Positions 8,035-16,193 of a stretch of DNA of 64,000 nt are shown one piece after another. The position numbers and the translations under genes are program-made. The notes beneath the pieces are model-generated. The model was not told the DNA's origin. It ran no database searches and was given only the letters and a program-made list of their open reading frames with translations. This DNA is from Nonomuraea sp. SYSU D8015 (GTDB taxonomy: Bacteria > Actinomycetota > Actinomycetes > Streptosporangiales > Streptosporangiaceae): contig NZ_VJYI01000003.1 in NCBI RefSeq assembly GCF_008065375.1, positions 248,001 through 312,000 on the forward strand, written 5' to 3'. The number at the start of each line of letters is the position of its first letter. Positions within the stretch are counted from its first letter, which is position 1.

Positions 8035-8454
8035 GTGGCGGATGTGGTGATCTTGCTGATCCTGCACCTCACCGCCGCGGCCGTCTGGTTCGGCGCGATG
8101 GCCTACAGCCTCGCCGTGGTCCAGCCCAGGATCACCCGCTTCTTCCCCACTCCGCGGGCCCGCGAGGACTTCCTGCTCCTGCTCGCCCAGGGCAACCGCT
8201 GGAAGGTCGCGCCGCTCATCGGCTTCCTCGCGCTCAGCGGCCTCGCGCTCGGCCTCGCCGTACCCGCCGTGCTCTACCTGGCCGCCGGGGTGGTCTTCGT
8301 CAACGTCTCGTGGCGCCATTGGCCGTCCCGGCTCTTCGCGCTGCCCGAGGAACTGCCCGGCTACCAGCGGCGCCTGCGGGTCCAGGCCTGGACGATGCTG
8401 GGGCTGGTCGGTGCCGCGTTCGTGGTCGCGCTGGCGGTGAGCGTGCGGCCGTGA
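8035..8454 (+). CDS. Conserved integral membrane protein
   Basis: This protein of about 139 residues has four hydrophobic helices: VILLILHLTAAAVWFGAM, APLIGFLALSGLALGLAV, the overlapping VLYLAAGVVFVNV, and WTMLGLVGAAFVVALAV. Such small four-helix proteins resemble DUF2269/CopD-like membrane proteins, but no metal-binding motif is evident. GTG codons at 8035, 8044 and 8047 are all possible starts and none has a good ribosome binding site. It is not obviously linked to the peptidase gene 54 bases downstream. Confidence 0.6.
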   Translation: MADVVILLILHLTAAAVWFGAMAYSLAVVQPRITRFFPTPRAREDFLLLLAQGNRWKVAPLIGFLALSGLALGLAVPAVLYLAAGVVFVNVSWRHWPSRLFALPEELPGYQRRLRVQAWTMLGLVGAAFVVALAVSVRP

Positions 8455-8508
8455 CGGATATGCCGGACGGCAGATGCCGGGGCGGGGGCCTCGGGCGAGG
8501 TTGGTGGC

Positions 8509-9969
8509 ATGAGATTCATGAGCAGAGCGCTTGCCGGGCTCCTCCTCGGGGCGGCACTGGTGACCGGTGTCCCCGCTCCGGCGGCTGCCGCCGCGCCGCA
8601 GGCCCTGCGGTGGACGGAGTGCGGCGACAGCATGGAGTGCGCCAAGCTGACCGTGCCGATCGACTGGAAGCGCCCGTACGGACCGAAGACCCAGGTCGAC
8701 CTCGCGCGGATGCCCGCCCGCGACCCCGCGCGCAAGCTCGGATCACTCGTCGTCAACACCGGCGGCGGCGGGACCATCCAACCCGTACGGGCGATGCCCG
8801 GGGTCGTCTCCGAGCTGACCACCTGGTACGACGTGGTCCTGATCGACCCCAGAGGCATGGGCGACAAGGGCAGCCCCACGCTCGTCGAGTGCGAGGAGCA
8901 GCCGCCGGGCCTCGCCGGGCTGATCCTGGCGCCGGACGAAGCGGGCTGGCGCGCCCACGCCAAGGCGATCGCCGCCTACGACGCCTCCTGCCGCAAGGCC
9001 ATGGGAGCCGCGTACGCGGGCCTGACGTCCTGGCAGGTGGCCCACGACATCGAGGCGTTGCGTGCCGCCCTCGGCGAGCCCCGATTGCGATATTTCGGCA
9101 ACTCGTACGGGACCGTGTACGGCCAGGCGTACCTGGAGCTCTTCCCCGCCAAGGTCGGCCGGATGGTGCTCGACGGCGCCCCCGACCACACCCGGCCCTC
9201 GCTGGAGCGCTGGCTGCTGGACTACGCGCGCACCGAGGAGCGGCAGCTCGAACGCTTCCGCGACTGGTGCAAGGCGGGGTGCGCGCTCGGCGACGACGAC
9301 GCGATCGCGGTGTTCGACGAATTGCGCGACCGCGCCCCGCTCCCGGCGGGCGAGCGGACGGTGGGCGAGCAGGAGTTCCTCCTCGGGGTGATGAGCGGGC
9401 TCACCCCGCCTCTGTGGCCACGCCTGGCCGCCGCGCTGCGCAAGGCCGCCGACGGCGACGCGTCCGATCTGCTGACGTTGAGGCCCGAGAAGCCTCCGGC
9501 GGACGAACCCGGGTATCCCCACGGGGTGATGCTCTGCCACGACTTCATGCCCGACGTGCCCGGTTACCGCGAGTTCCAGGCCATCGAGTCGCGGCTGCGC
9601 GCGGCGGCCCCGCGCATCGGGTGGGTCCACGGCCGCTACCAGCTCGCCCGCTGCGTCGGCATGAGCAAGGGCCCCGCGTACCCGCCGCACCCGCTGCGGG
9701 CCAAGGGCGTGCCCCCGGTGCTGATCTCCATCGGCGACACGGACGACAACACGCCGCATCTCGCCGCCGAGCACCTGGCCGCGCAGGTCCCCGGGGCACG
9801 CGTGGTCCGGCACGGCGACGGGCACGCCGCCTACCTCATGCAGAGCGCGTCCGGGCTGGGGAAGACCTGCCTGCGCCGGTACGTGCACGACTACCTGACC
9901 GCAGGGGCCCTGCCTCCCGACGGAGCGAGGTGCCCCGGCGATCTGGTGGCCAGGATTCCCCGGGGGTGA
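8509..9969 (+). CDS. Secreted alpha/beta hydrolase, tripeptidyl-aminopeptidase-like (TAP family)
   Basis: This 486-residue protein has a signal peptide (LAGLLLGAALVTGVPAPAAA), so it is exported. It shows the alpha/beta-hydrolase nucleophile elbow GNSYG, an Asp in ISIGDTDDNTP, a His in HGDGHAAYL and a C-terminal TAP-like region. The length and layout match mycelium-associated tripeptidyl aminopeptidases and related proteases of actinomycetes. It would remove peptides from protein N-termini outside the cell, or act on another exported substrate. It is followed after seven bases by a sensor kinase gene but is probably not its functional partner. Confidence 0.85.
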   Translation: MRFMSRALAGLLLGAALVTGVPAPAAAAAPQALRWTECGDSMECAKLTVPIDWKRPYGPKTQVDLARMPARDPARKLGSLVVNTGGGGTIQPVRAMPGVVSELTTWYDVVLIDPRGMGDKGSPTLVECEEQPPGLAGLILAPDEAGWRAHAKAIAAYDASCRKAMGAAYAGLTSWQVAHDIEALRAALGEPRLRYFGNSYGTVYGQAYLELFPAKVGRMVLDGAPDHTRPSLERWLLDYARTEERQLERFRDWCKAGCALGDDDAIAVFDELRDRAPLPAGERTVGEQEFLLGVMSGLTPPLWPRLAAALRKAADGDASDLLTLRPEKPPADEPGYPHGVMLCHDFMPDVPGYREFQAIESRLRAAAPRIGWVHGRYQLARCVGMSKGPAYPPHPLRAKGVPPVLISIGDTDDNTPHLAAEHLAAQVPGARVVRHGDGHAAYLMQSASGLGKTCLRRYVHDYLTAGALPPDGARCPGDLVARIPRG

Positions 9970-9976
9970 ACGTCGC

Positions 9977-11059
9977 GTGATCGCAGCCTGGCGGAAGCTG
10001 CCCGCGCTCGCGCGGGACACCGTCTGGGCGGTGCTCGCGACGCTGGTGGTCCTGGGGGTTCCGCTGCTGAGCGCCCCCTCCGGCCTGCACACACCACTGT
10101 GGGCGGCGCTGGTCTGCGCGGTGTGCGCGCCGCTGGCCGTACGCCGGCGCCTGCCGATGACGGCCGCGCTCGCCTCGGGCGCGGCCGTGGTGCTCGCCCA
10201 GGTGCTCCACCAGCCGGGGGCCGGGACGTGGGTGGCGGTGGGCGCGTTCATGTCGGCCGCCTACCACGCCGAGCGGCACCGGTGGCTGCCGATGGCCGCC
10301 GCGACCGGCTGGCTGGTCGGGCTCGAGGTCGTGTCCTTCGGCCTCCCGCCGGATCCGTTCGGGCTGGTCACGCCGGTGGCCGCCGGGCTCGCGCCGATGG
10401 CGCTGGGCCACATCCTGCGCTTGCGCCACGACGAGGTCCGGCAGGCAGAGCTCGTCCAGCGCGCCCAGGAGCGCGCCCAGCTCGCCCGCGAGGTGCACGA
10501 CGTGGTGGGCCACCACCTCAGCGCGATCCGGCTGCAGGCCGTGGGGGCGCGGCGGGGCACGCCCGCGGACGCCCAGAAGGCCCTCGACTTGATCGCCGAG
10601 ATCTCCGGCACCGCGCTCGGCGAGACCCGGCGTTTGCTCGGCCTGCTCCGCGACCAGGAGGACATGGACACCGACCTCGGCTCGCTGCTGGCCGGTCTGT
10701 CCCGTCAGGGGCTCCGCGTCCGGCTGGACGGTGACCCGCTGCGCGACGAGGTGCCGTCCCGGGTCCGGTACGCGGTGTACCGGATCGTTCAGGAGTCGCT
10801 GACGAACGTCATGCGCCACTCCGGGGCCTCGCGCGCGGTCGTACGCATCCGCCGCCGGCCCCGGCTCGTGGAGGCGACGGTGGAGGACAACGGGCGGGCG
10901 GTCCCCGGCGGCCCCGAGGCGCCCAAGGGCGGCGGGCTGCGGGGGATGCGCGAGCGCGCGGCCCTGCTCGGCGGCACGCTCACGGCGGGGCCGCGAGAGC
11001 CATCCGGCTGGCGCGTGACCGCCCGTTTCCCCCTCGACGAGAACGGAGCAGAGCGGTGA
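9977..11059 (+). CDS. Sensor histidine kinase, NarL/DesK type (HisKA_3)
   Basis: This 360-residue kinase starts at GTG 9977. Several hydrophobic helices fill residues 13-150. The dimerisation/phosphorylation helix REVHDVVGHHLSAI follows with the conserved His, then an ATPase domain with the N box (ESLTNVMRHS) and G box (GGGLRGMRERAALLGG). It has no extracellular sensing domain, so the signal is probably sensed in the membrane. Its stop overlaps the start of a LuxR-type response regulator by GTGA, so the two form a two-component pair. The controlled genes are unknown. Confidence 0.9.
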   Translation: MIAAWRKLPALARDTVWAVLATLVVLGVPLLSAPSGLHTPLWAALVCAVCAPLAVRRRLPMTAALASGAAVVLAQVLHQPGAGTWVAVGAFMSAAYHAERHRWLPMAAATGWLVGLEVVSFGLPPDPFGLVTPVAAGLAPMALGHILRLRHDEVRQAELVQRAQERAQLAREVHDVVGHHLSAIRLQAVGARRGTPADAQKALDLIAEISGTALGETRRLLGLLRDQEDMDTDLGSLLAGLSRQGLRVRLDGDPLRDEVPSRVRYAVYRIVQESLTNVMRHSGASRAVVRIRRRPRLVEATVEDNGRAVPGGPEAPKGGGLRGMRERAALLGGTLTAGPREPSGWRVTARFPLDENGAER

Positions 11060-11715
11060 CCATTCGCGTGATCGTGGCCGACGACCAGGCGCCGACCAGG
11101 GAGGGCCTGCGCCTGCTGCTGGCGTCCGAACCCGGCGTCGAGGTGGTGGCGACGGCGTCGGACGGGTACGAGGTCGTCGCGATGGCCCGGCGGCACCGGC
11201 CCGACGTGGTGCTCACCGACATCCGCATGCCGCGCATGGACGGCCTGGCGGCCATCCGCGACCTCGTGGCCCTCGACCCCGCGCCGGCCGTGGTGGCGCT
11301 GACCACGTTCAATCTGGACGAATACCTGTTCGGCGCCCTCCAGGCGGGCGCGGTCGGGTTCCTGCTGAAGGAGAGCGACCCCGGGCTGATCATCGACGCG
11401 GTGCGGGTCGCCCACGAGGGGCAGGGCCTGGTCGACCCGCAGGTGACCCCGCGGCTCCTGCACCGGTTCGCGGCCACGTCGCCCCGCCCGCCCACCAGCG
11501 AGCTGGCCACGCTGACGCCGCGCGAGACCGACGTGCTGCGGCACCTGGCCGCCGGCAGCAGCAACGCCGAGATCGCCGAGGCGCTGGTCATCGCGCCCGG
11601 CACGGTGAAGGTCCACATCGAGCGGATCCTGGCCAAGCTCGGGCTGCGCACCCGCGTGCAGGCGGCGGTCTACGCCCACCGGCACGGCCTGGTCACGTGG
11701 GCCGATCTGCCGTGA
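11056..11715 (+). CDS. Response regulator, NarL/LuxR family
   Basis: This 219-residue protein has an N-terminal receiver domain with the acidic pair in VADDQ, the phosphorylated Asp in VVLTDIRMPRMDG and the conserved Lys in LLKESD. A LuxR-type helix-turn-helix follows at about residues 150-210 (LTPRETDVLRHLAAGSSNAE, then GTVKVHIERIL). Its start overlaps the kinase stop by four bases, which makes it the direct partner of the upstream HisKA_3 kinase. It should bind DNA as a phosphorylated dimer. Confidence 0.92.
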   Translation: MTIRVIVADDQAPTREGLRLLLASEPGVEVVATASDGYEVVAMARRHRPDVVLTDIRMPRMDGLAAIRDLVALDPAPAVVALTTFNLDEYLFGALQAGAVGFLLKESDPGLIIDAVRVAHEGQGLVDPQVTPRLLHRFAATSPRPPTSELATLTPRETDVLRHLAAGSSNAEIAEALVIAPGTVKVHIERILAKLGLRTRVQAAVYAHRHGLVTWADLP

Positions 11716-11853
11716 CGCGGGCCGCGGGCGTCCTCCTCGACGGCGCCGCGGAACGCCGGAGGCAGACCGCGCGGCCGGCGGTCCGTGCCTGCTCGGACGG
11801 GCCGTAGACTCCCCTCTCAATCTGCATCGCGACTGGAATGCTGGGGTGCTCGC

Positions 11854-12528
11854 GTGCGCGTGCTGCTGGTGGAAGACGACGAGCCCGTCGCCGAATCGTT
11901 GCGGCGCGGCCTGACCCGCTACGGGTTCGAGGTGGCGTGGGTCACGACGGGCGCGGCGGCGCTGAAGGCCGCCCCGGCCGACCTGGTGCTGCTGGACCTC
12001 GGGCTGCCGGACGCCGACGGGCTGGACGTGTGCCGCGAGCTGCGGGCCCGGAGCGAGGTGCCGATCATCGTGATCAGCGCCCGCAGCGACGAGACCGACC
12101 GGGTGGTGGGGCTCGAGATCGGCGCCGACGACTACGTGTCGAAGCCGTTCGGGGTGCGTGAGGTGATCGCGCGCATCAGGGCGGTGATGCGACGGGTGAA
12201 GCCGCCGCAGGGGAAGGCCGCCCTCGTACCCGACCGATACGGGCGGCTGACCGTCGACCGCAGAGCCGCGCGCGTGCATGTGGACGACGAGGAGGTGCCG
12301 CTCACCCCCAAGGAGTACGAGCTGCTGGCCTTCCTCACCGAGGAGCCGGGCGCGCTGATGACCCGGGAGCAGATCATGGAAGCGGTGTGGGACGCCAACT
12401 GGTTCGGCCCCACCAAGACCCTTGACGTGCACGTCGCGGCGCTGCGCCGCAAGTTCGCGGGCGTCCTCTCCATCGAGACGGTGCGCGGCGTCGGCTTCCG
12501 GCTCGTCCTCGAGCCCGATCCGTCATGA
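11854..12528 (+). CDS. Response regulator, OmpR/PhoB family
   Basis: This 224-residue protein has its start placed at GTG 11854 because the receiver domain begins at once with VRVLLVEDDEP. The phosphorylated Asp is in LVLLDLGLPDADG and the switch Lys is in SKPFG. The C-terminal winged helix ends with TLDVHVAALRRKF and TVRGVGFRL, as in PhoB-type regulators. The following histidine kinase gene overlaps by ATGA. This is a second, independent two-component system placed directly after the NarL-type one. Confidence 0.92.
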   Translation: MRVLLVEDDEPVAESLRRGLTRYGFEVAWVTTGAAALKAAPADLVLLDLGLPDADGLDVCRELRARSEVPIIVISARSDETDRVVGLEIGADDYVSKPFGVREVIARIRAVMRRVKPPQGKAALVPDRYGRLTVDRRAARVHVDDEEVPLTPKEYELLAFLTEEPGALMTREQIMEAVWDANWFGPTKTLDVHVAALRRKFAGVLSIETVRGVGFRLVLEPDPS

Positions 12529-13883
12529 TCCGCCAGCTGGTCGTCAGCTACGTGCTGCTGGTCGCCGTCGCGCTCGCGGCGTTCACGGTCCCGGTGGCCG
12601 TCACGCTCACTCAGCAGCTGCGCGGGGACATCCAGCTGGCCGTGCGCCGCGAGGCCACCACGATGGCGTTGCTGCTGGCCAACGACGACGCGCCCTCCCG
12701 GCAGGCGCTGGCCCGCATGGCGGAGGCGTACGGGACGGAGACGCCCGGCAAGGTCGAGGTGATCTCCTCCAGCCGGGGGGCGGTGCCTCCGCTGCCGGCG
12801 CCCGCGGACGCCGGCAGCGGGGACTTCACCAGCGCCCTCGAGGGAAAGGTGACCGAACGCTGGGACTCCTCGCTCTTCGTCACGGTACCGGCGCGCGCCT
12901 CCGACCAGCGGATCGTCGGCGCCGTGCGGATCGTCTACCCGCCCGGCGAGCTCACGACCCGCCTGTGGGAGATCTGGGGCTTCCGCGCGGTGCTGGCCGT
13001 CGCCGTGGTGGCGGTGGCGGCCGCGCTGGGGGCGCTCACGGCCCGGCGGCTCACCCGGCCGCTGCGCGAGCTGCACGAGATGGCCAGCAGGTTCAGCGAC
13101 GGAGATCTGACCGCCCGCTCCCCCGTCACGGGCCCGCCCGAGACGCAGACGCTCGCCAGGACCCTGAACTCCGGCGCCGAGCGGCTGGAGACCCTGATCG
13201 ACGCCCAGCGGATCTTCGTCGCCGACGCCTCCCACCAGCTGCGCACCCCGCTCACCGCGCTCCGCCTGTCCCTGGACAACATCGCCGACGGGGTCGACGA
13301 CGAGTTCGTACGGGAGGACGTGGAGCAGGCGACCGCGGAGGTCGTCCGCATGAGCCGCCTGGTCAACGGCCTGCTGGTGCTGGCCAGGGCGGAGGGCGAG
13401 GTCACCGCGGCCGAGCCGCTGCATCTGACGGAGATCGTCGAGGGGCGGCTCGGCGTCTGGCTGGTGGCGGGCGAGGAGCGGGGCATCCGCTTCACGACCG
13501 AGTGGCCGCCCGGCCCCGGCCCCGTGGTCATGGCCAGCCCGGGCCATCTCGACCAGGTTCTGGACAACGTTCTGTCCAACGCCCTGGAGGTCTCTCCGGA
13601 CGGCGGCACGATCACCGTACGCGTCGGGTCGCGCGGCGACGAAGTCGTGCTCGACGTGCTCGACGAGGGCCCCGGCATGCCGCCTGCCGAGAAGGCCCGG
13701 GCCTTCGACCGGTTCTGGCGCGGCCGGGGGCTCACCGGACGGTCGGGCTCCGGCCTGGGCCTGGCCATCGTCAAACAGCTGCTGACCGACGACGGCGGGA
13801 GCGTCGCCCTGCGCGACGCTCCCGGCGGCGGACTCTGCGTACGGATCACCCTTCGGGCGGCAGCACCGAGGAGTGGTGGTTGA
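12525..13883 (+). CDS. Sensor histidine kinase, HAMP/HisKA type
   Basis: This 452-residue membrane kinase has a first helix at residues 5-30, an extracellular domain of about 110 residues, and a second helix (AVLAVAVVAVAAALGAL). A HAMP linker, the H box (ADASHQLRTPLTALRLSL), the N box (LDNVLSNALEVSP) and G boxes (DEGPGMP and GSGLGLAIV) follow. It is the partner of the OmpR-type regulator it overlaps. Its last 38 bases overlap the 3' end of the convergent gene. The extracellular ligand is unknown. Confidence 0.92.
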   Translation: MIRQLVVSYVLLVAVALAAFTVPVAVTLTQQLRGDIQLAVRREATTMALLLANDDAPSRQALARMAEAYGTETPGKVEVISSSRGAVPPLPAPADAGSGDFTSALEGKVTERWDSSLFVTVPARASDQRIVGAVRIVYPPGELTTRLWEIWGFRAVLAVAVVAVAAALGALTARRLTRPLRELHEMASRFSDGDLTARSPVTGPPETQTLARTLNSGAERLETLIDAQRIFVADASHQLRTPLTALRLSLDNIADGVDDEFVREDVEQATAEVVRMSRLVNGLLVLARAEGEVTAAEPLHLTEIVEGRLGVWLVAGEERGIRFTTEWPPGPGPVVMASPGHLDQVLDNVLSNALEVSPDGGTITVRVGSRGDEVVLDVLDEGPGMPPAEKARAFDRFWRGRGLTGRSGSGLGLAIVKQLLTDDGGSVALRDAPGGGLCVRITLRAAAPRSGG

Positions 13884-14367
13884 CGATCAGCCACTTGCCG
13901 CCGCGCTTCTCGTAGACGTAGGTGTAGCGGGCGTCGACCGCCTGCTTCTTGCCGTCCTTGGTGAGCGTGAAGCGGTACAGGCCGGTGTCGATCGCCGAGT
14001 CGGCGTCCAGGACGTCGACGACGGTACGGATCTTCTTGCCCGACGGCTTGTTCTTCAGGAAGTGCTCGAAGTAGTCCACGATCTGCGCGCGGTTGGTGCG
14101 GATCTTGGGCGAGGCGGTGGGCAGGAGGACGGCGTCCGGCGCGTAGAGGGCGGCGACCTTGCGGGGGTCGCCGGTGACCAGGGCCGCGTTCCAGGTGTCG
14201 AAGAGCGCCGCGATCTGCGCCTTCGACGGCTTGGCGGCGACGGCGGACAGGGCCGGCTGGGCGGCGGCGGACTGGCCGGGCTGGGCGTTGGCGACGGCCT
14301 GGCCGCCGGCGGTCACCACGAGGAGCGCTGCTCCCGCGGCCATGGCGCTGACCCACAGTTTCACCAT
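13846..14367 (-). CDS. Secreted SnoaL-like (SgcJ/EcaC family) protein
   Basis: This 173-residue protein starts at ATG 14367 behind GAAGGAG. An N-terminal hydrophobic segment (LWVSAMAAGAALLVVTAGG) followed by AVANAQ looks like a signal peptide. The rest is a cone-shaped NTF2-like domain: QIAALFDTWNAALVTGDPRK, LYAPDAVLLPT, and YTYVYEKRGGKWLIVNHHSS at the end. Such domains bind or transform small hydrophobic molecules, or act as association domains. The function of the secreted actinobacterial members is unknown. Confidence 0.82.
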   Translation of the reverse strand: MVKLWVSAMAAGAALLVVTAGGQAVANAQPGQSAAAQPALSAVAAKPSKAQIAALFDTWNAALVTGDPRKVAALYAPDAVLLPTASPKIRTNRAQIVDYFEHFLKNKPSGKKIRTVVDVLDADSAIDTGLYRFTLTKDGKKQAVDARYTYVYEKRGGKWLIVNHHSSVLPPEG

Positions 14368-14374
14368 GAACTCC

Positions 14375-14390
14375 TTCACACTGGTGTGAA
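14375..14390. promoter_or_regulatory. Inverted repeat overlapping the ribosome binding site of the SnoaL-like gene
   Basis: The arms TTCACAC and GTGTGAA match perfectly around a two-base centre, eight bases before the ATG of the secreted SnoaL-like gene. One arm runs into the Shine-Dalgarno GAAGGAG. It could be a repressor operator or a small RNA hairpin that limits translation. Confidence 0.4.
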
Positions 14391-14587
14391 TCGGGGGAAA
14401 TGTTCGCTTTCACGATGGCGAGCAGCGGGAAAGCGCCGGCCCAGCGCCGATCAAGCGCAGCGGAAGCGGAAAGACAAAATGCGGAGCGTGTCCGGATCGT
14501 CGCAGCTGTCCGGACGCACAGGGGTCGCTACGACGGGTCTCGTGTCCGGAATCGGCGCAGTCATCCCGCGGAGCCCGTCCGGCGGCG

Positions 14588-16051
14588 ATGATGGTAGGCG
14601 TGACCGACATCGATCTCGCGGGTGCGCGGGCGCTCGCCGAAAGCCTGCGACAGGTGTACACCGCCGTCGCCACGAGGATCGGCGAGGACAACGCCGCCTC
14701 CCCGCTGGTCGCCAAGGTGACCGACCACCTCGGCTGCCCGCTCAGCGACGTCGTCGTGGTGGAGGAGAAATACCGGCTGTACGAGCACGCCGCGCTGCAG
14801 ACCGCCGCCGACCTCTACCTGGGCGCGCACTCCCCCGGGGCGCAGTGGTTCGGCATCGTCGGCGGGGAGCGGCGCTGGGAGAGCATCATCAACATGCTGC
14901 TGTCGGCGATGCGCGAGGGCAGCCGCATGCTGGGCCGCCCCGACTACGGCACGGCCCCGATCGGCCCCGAGGCCACGATCGAGGTCGTGCAGCTCGGCCT
15001 GGTCGCCACGACGGCGCCCGACGGCACGCCGGTCGTCGTCGGGCTCAGCAACAGGGACGACTACGACTCCTACAGCCTGCTCACCGTGCTGTCGGCCGGC
15101 CGCGAGGCGGCGACCGCCGTACGCGACGAGGTGGACCGGCTCAAGAGGGAGCACGATCCGTTCCGCGGCCAGGTGCTCAGCTTCGGCTTCAGCGAGCACA
15201 GGGACAACGAGCTGCTCACCTTCCTGCCCCGCCCGGAGCTGGGCGCCGAGGAGGTCGTCCTGCCGGAGGGGCGGCTGGAGGCCATCGAGGATCACATCGT
15301 GGGCATCGCCGAGCAGGCCGACCGGCTGACGGAGGCCGGCCAGCACCTGCGCCGGGGGCTGCTGCTGTACGGCCCGCCGGGCACCGGCAAGACCCACACC
15401 ACGCGATACCTCATCGGGCGGTTACGCGACCACACGGCGGTGCTGATGACGGGGCCCGCCATGGGGAAGATCGACTACGCGGTGGCCCTGGCCCGCAAGC
15501 TGCAACCGTCCATCGTGGTCGTGGAGGACGTCGACCTGATCGCCGAGGACCGCAGCCATCACGAGACCAGCCCGCTGCTGTTCTCCCTGCTGGACGCCAT
15601 GGACGGCATCAGCGGCGACGTGGACGTGACGTTCGTCCTGACGACCAACCGGGTGGAGGCCCTGGAGCACGCCCTGGTCCAGCGCCCTGGCCGGGTGGAC
15701 CTGGCGGTGGAGGTGCCGCCTCCCGACGCGGTGGCGCGGGAGCGGCTGATCCGGCTGTACGCCCGGAACCGGCCCATCGCGGCCGACACCGCCAAGGTGG
15801 TCGCCGCCACCGAGGGCGTCACCGCGTCCTACATCAAGGAGCTGCTGCGCCGCGTCATCCTGGTCGCGCTGCGCTCGGACGCGCCCGCCCTCACCGACGA
15901 CCACTTCGACACGGCCCTGCAGGCCATGTCGGGCGACAGCCAGGCGCTCACGCGCGCCCTCCTCGGCTCCCAGGAGACGCCGTCGGCCCGTACGCACGGC
16001 GACGCCAAGGATCATCGCGCGCCCGCCCGGTTGCAGCCCCCCAGCTGCTGA
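14588..16051 (+). CDS. AAA-family ATPase
   Basis: This protein of about 487 residues has its first ATG at 14588; GTG 14600 is also possible. An N-terminal part of about 220 residues without a recognised motif is followed by an AAA core: Walker A LLYGPPGTGKTHTTRYL, Walker B IVVVEDVDLIAEDR, sensor-1 VLTTNRVE and arginine-finger region RPGRVDLAVEVP. The family remodels or unfolds proteins as rings. The gene stands alone. The C-terminal 25 residues are disordered and basic. The substrate is unknown; it is not a FtsH or ARC-type protein. Confidence 0.87.
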   Translation: MMVGVTDIDLAGARALAESLRQVYTAVATRIGEDNAASPLVAKVTDHLGCPLSDVVVVEEKYRLYEHAALQTAADLYLGAHSPGAQWFGIVGGERRWESIINMLLSAMREGSRMLGRPDYGTAPIGPEATIEVVQLGLVATTAPDGTPVVVGLSNRDDYDSYSLLTVLSAGREAATAVRDEVDRLKREHDPFRGQVLSFGFSEHRDNELLTFLPRPELGAEEVVLPEGRLEAIEDHIVGIAEQADRLTEAGQHLRRGLLLYGPPGTGKTHTTRYLIGRLRDHTAVLMTGPAMGKIDYAVALARKLQPSIVVVEDVDLIAEDRSHHETSPLLFSLLDAMDGISGDVDVTFVLTTNRVEALEHALVQRPGRVDLAVEVPPPDAVARERLIRLYARNRPIAADTAKVVAATEGVTASYIKELLRRVILVALRSDAPALTDDHFDTALQAMSGDSQALTRALLGSQETPSARTHGDAKDHRAPARLQPPSC

Positions 16052-16193
16052 CCCGGCATCGCGTGGGCGGGGCGGCTCCCGTATTCTCACCGGGGCTGGG
16101 GCCGCGGGCGCACCTGGCCGGCGCGCCGGCGCCGGTGAGGCCGCGGGCGCACCTGCCCGCCCGCATCCGTGTCACCGTGGAGGACGACGGCGC

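Noticed and set aside
8743..10251. A 502-codon minus-strand frame opposite the TAP peptidase and kinase
   Set aside because: It is a shadow of two well-supported plus-strand genes and has no protein motif.
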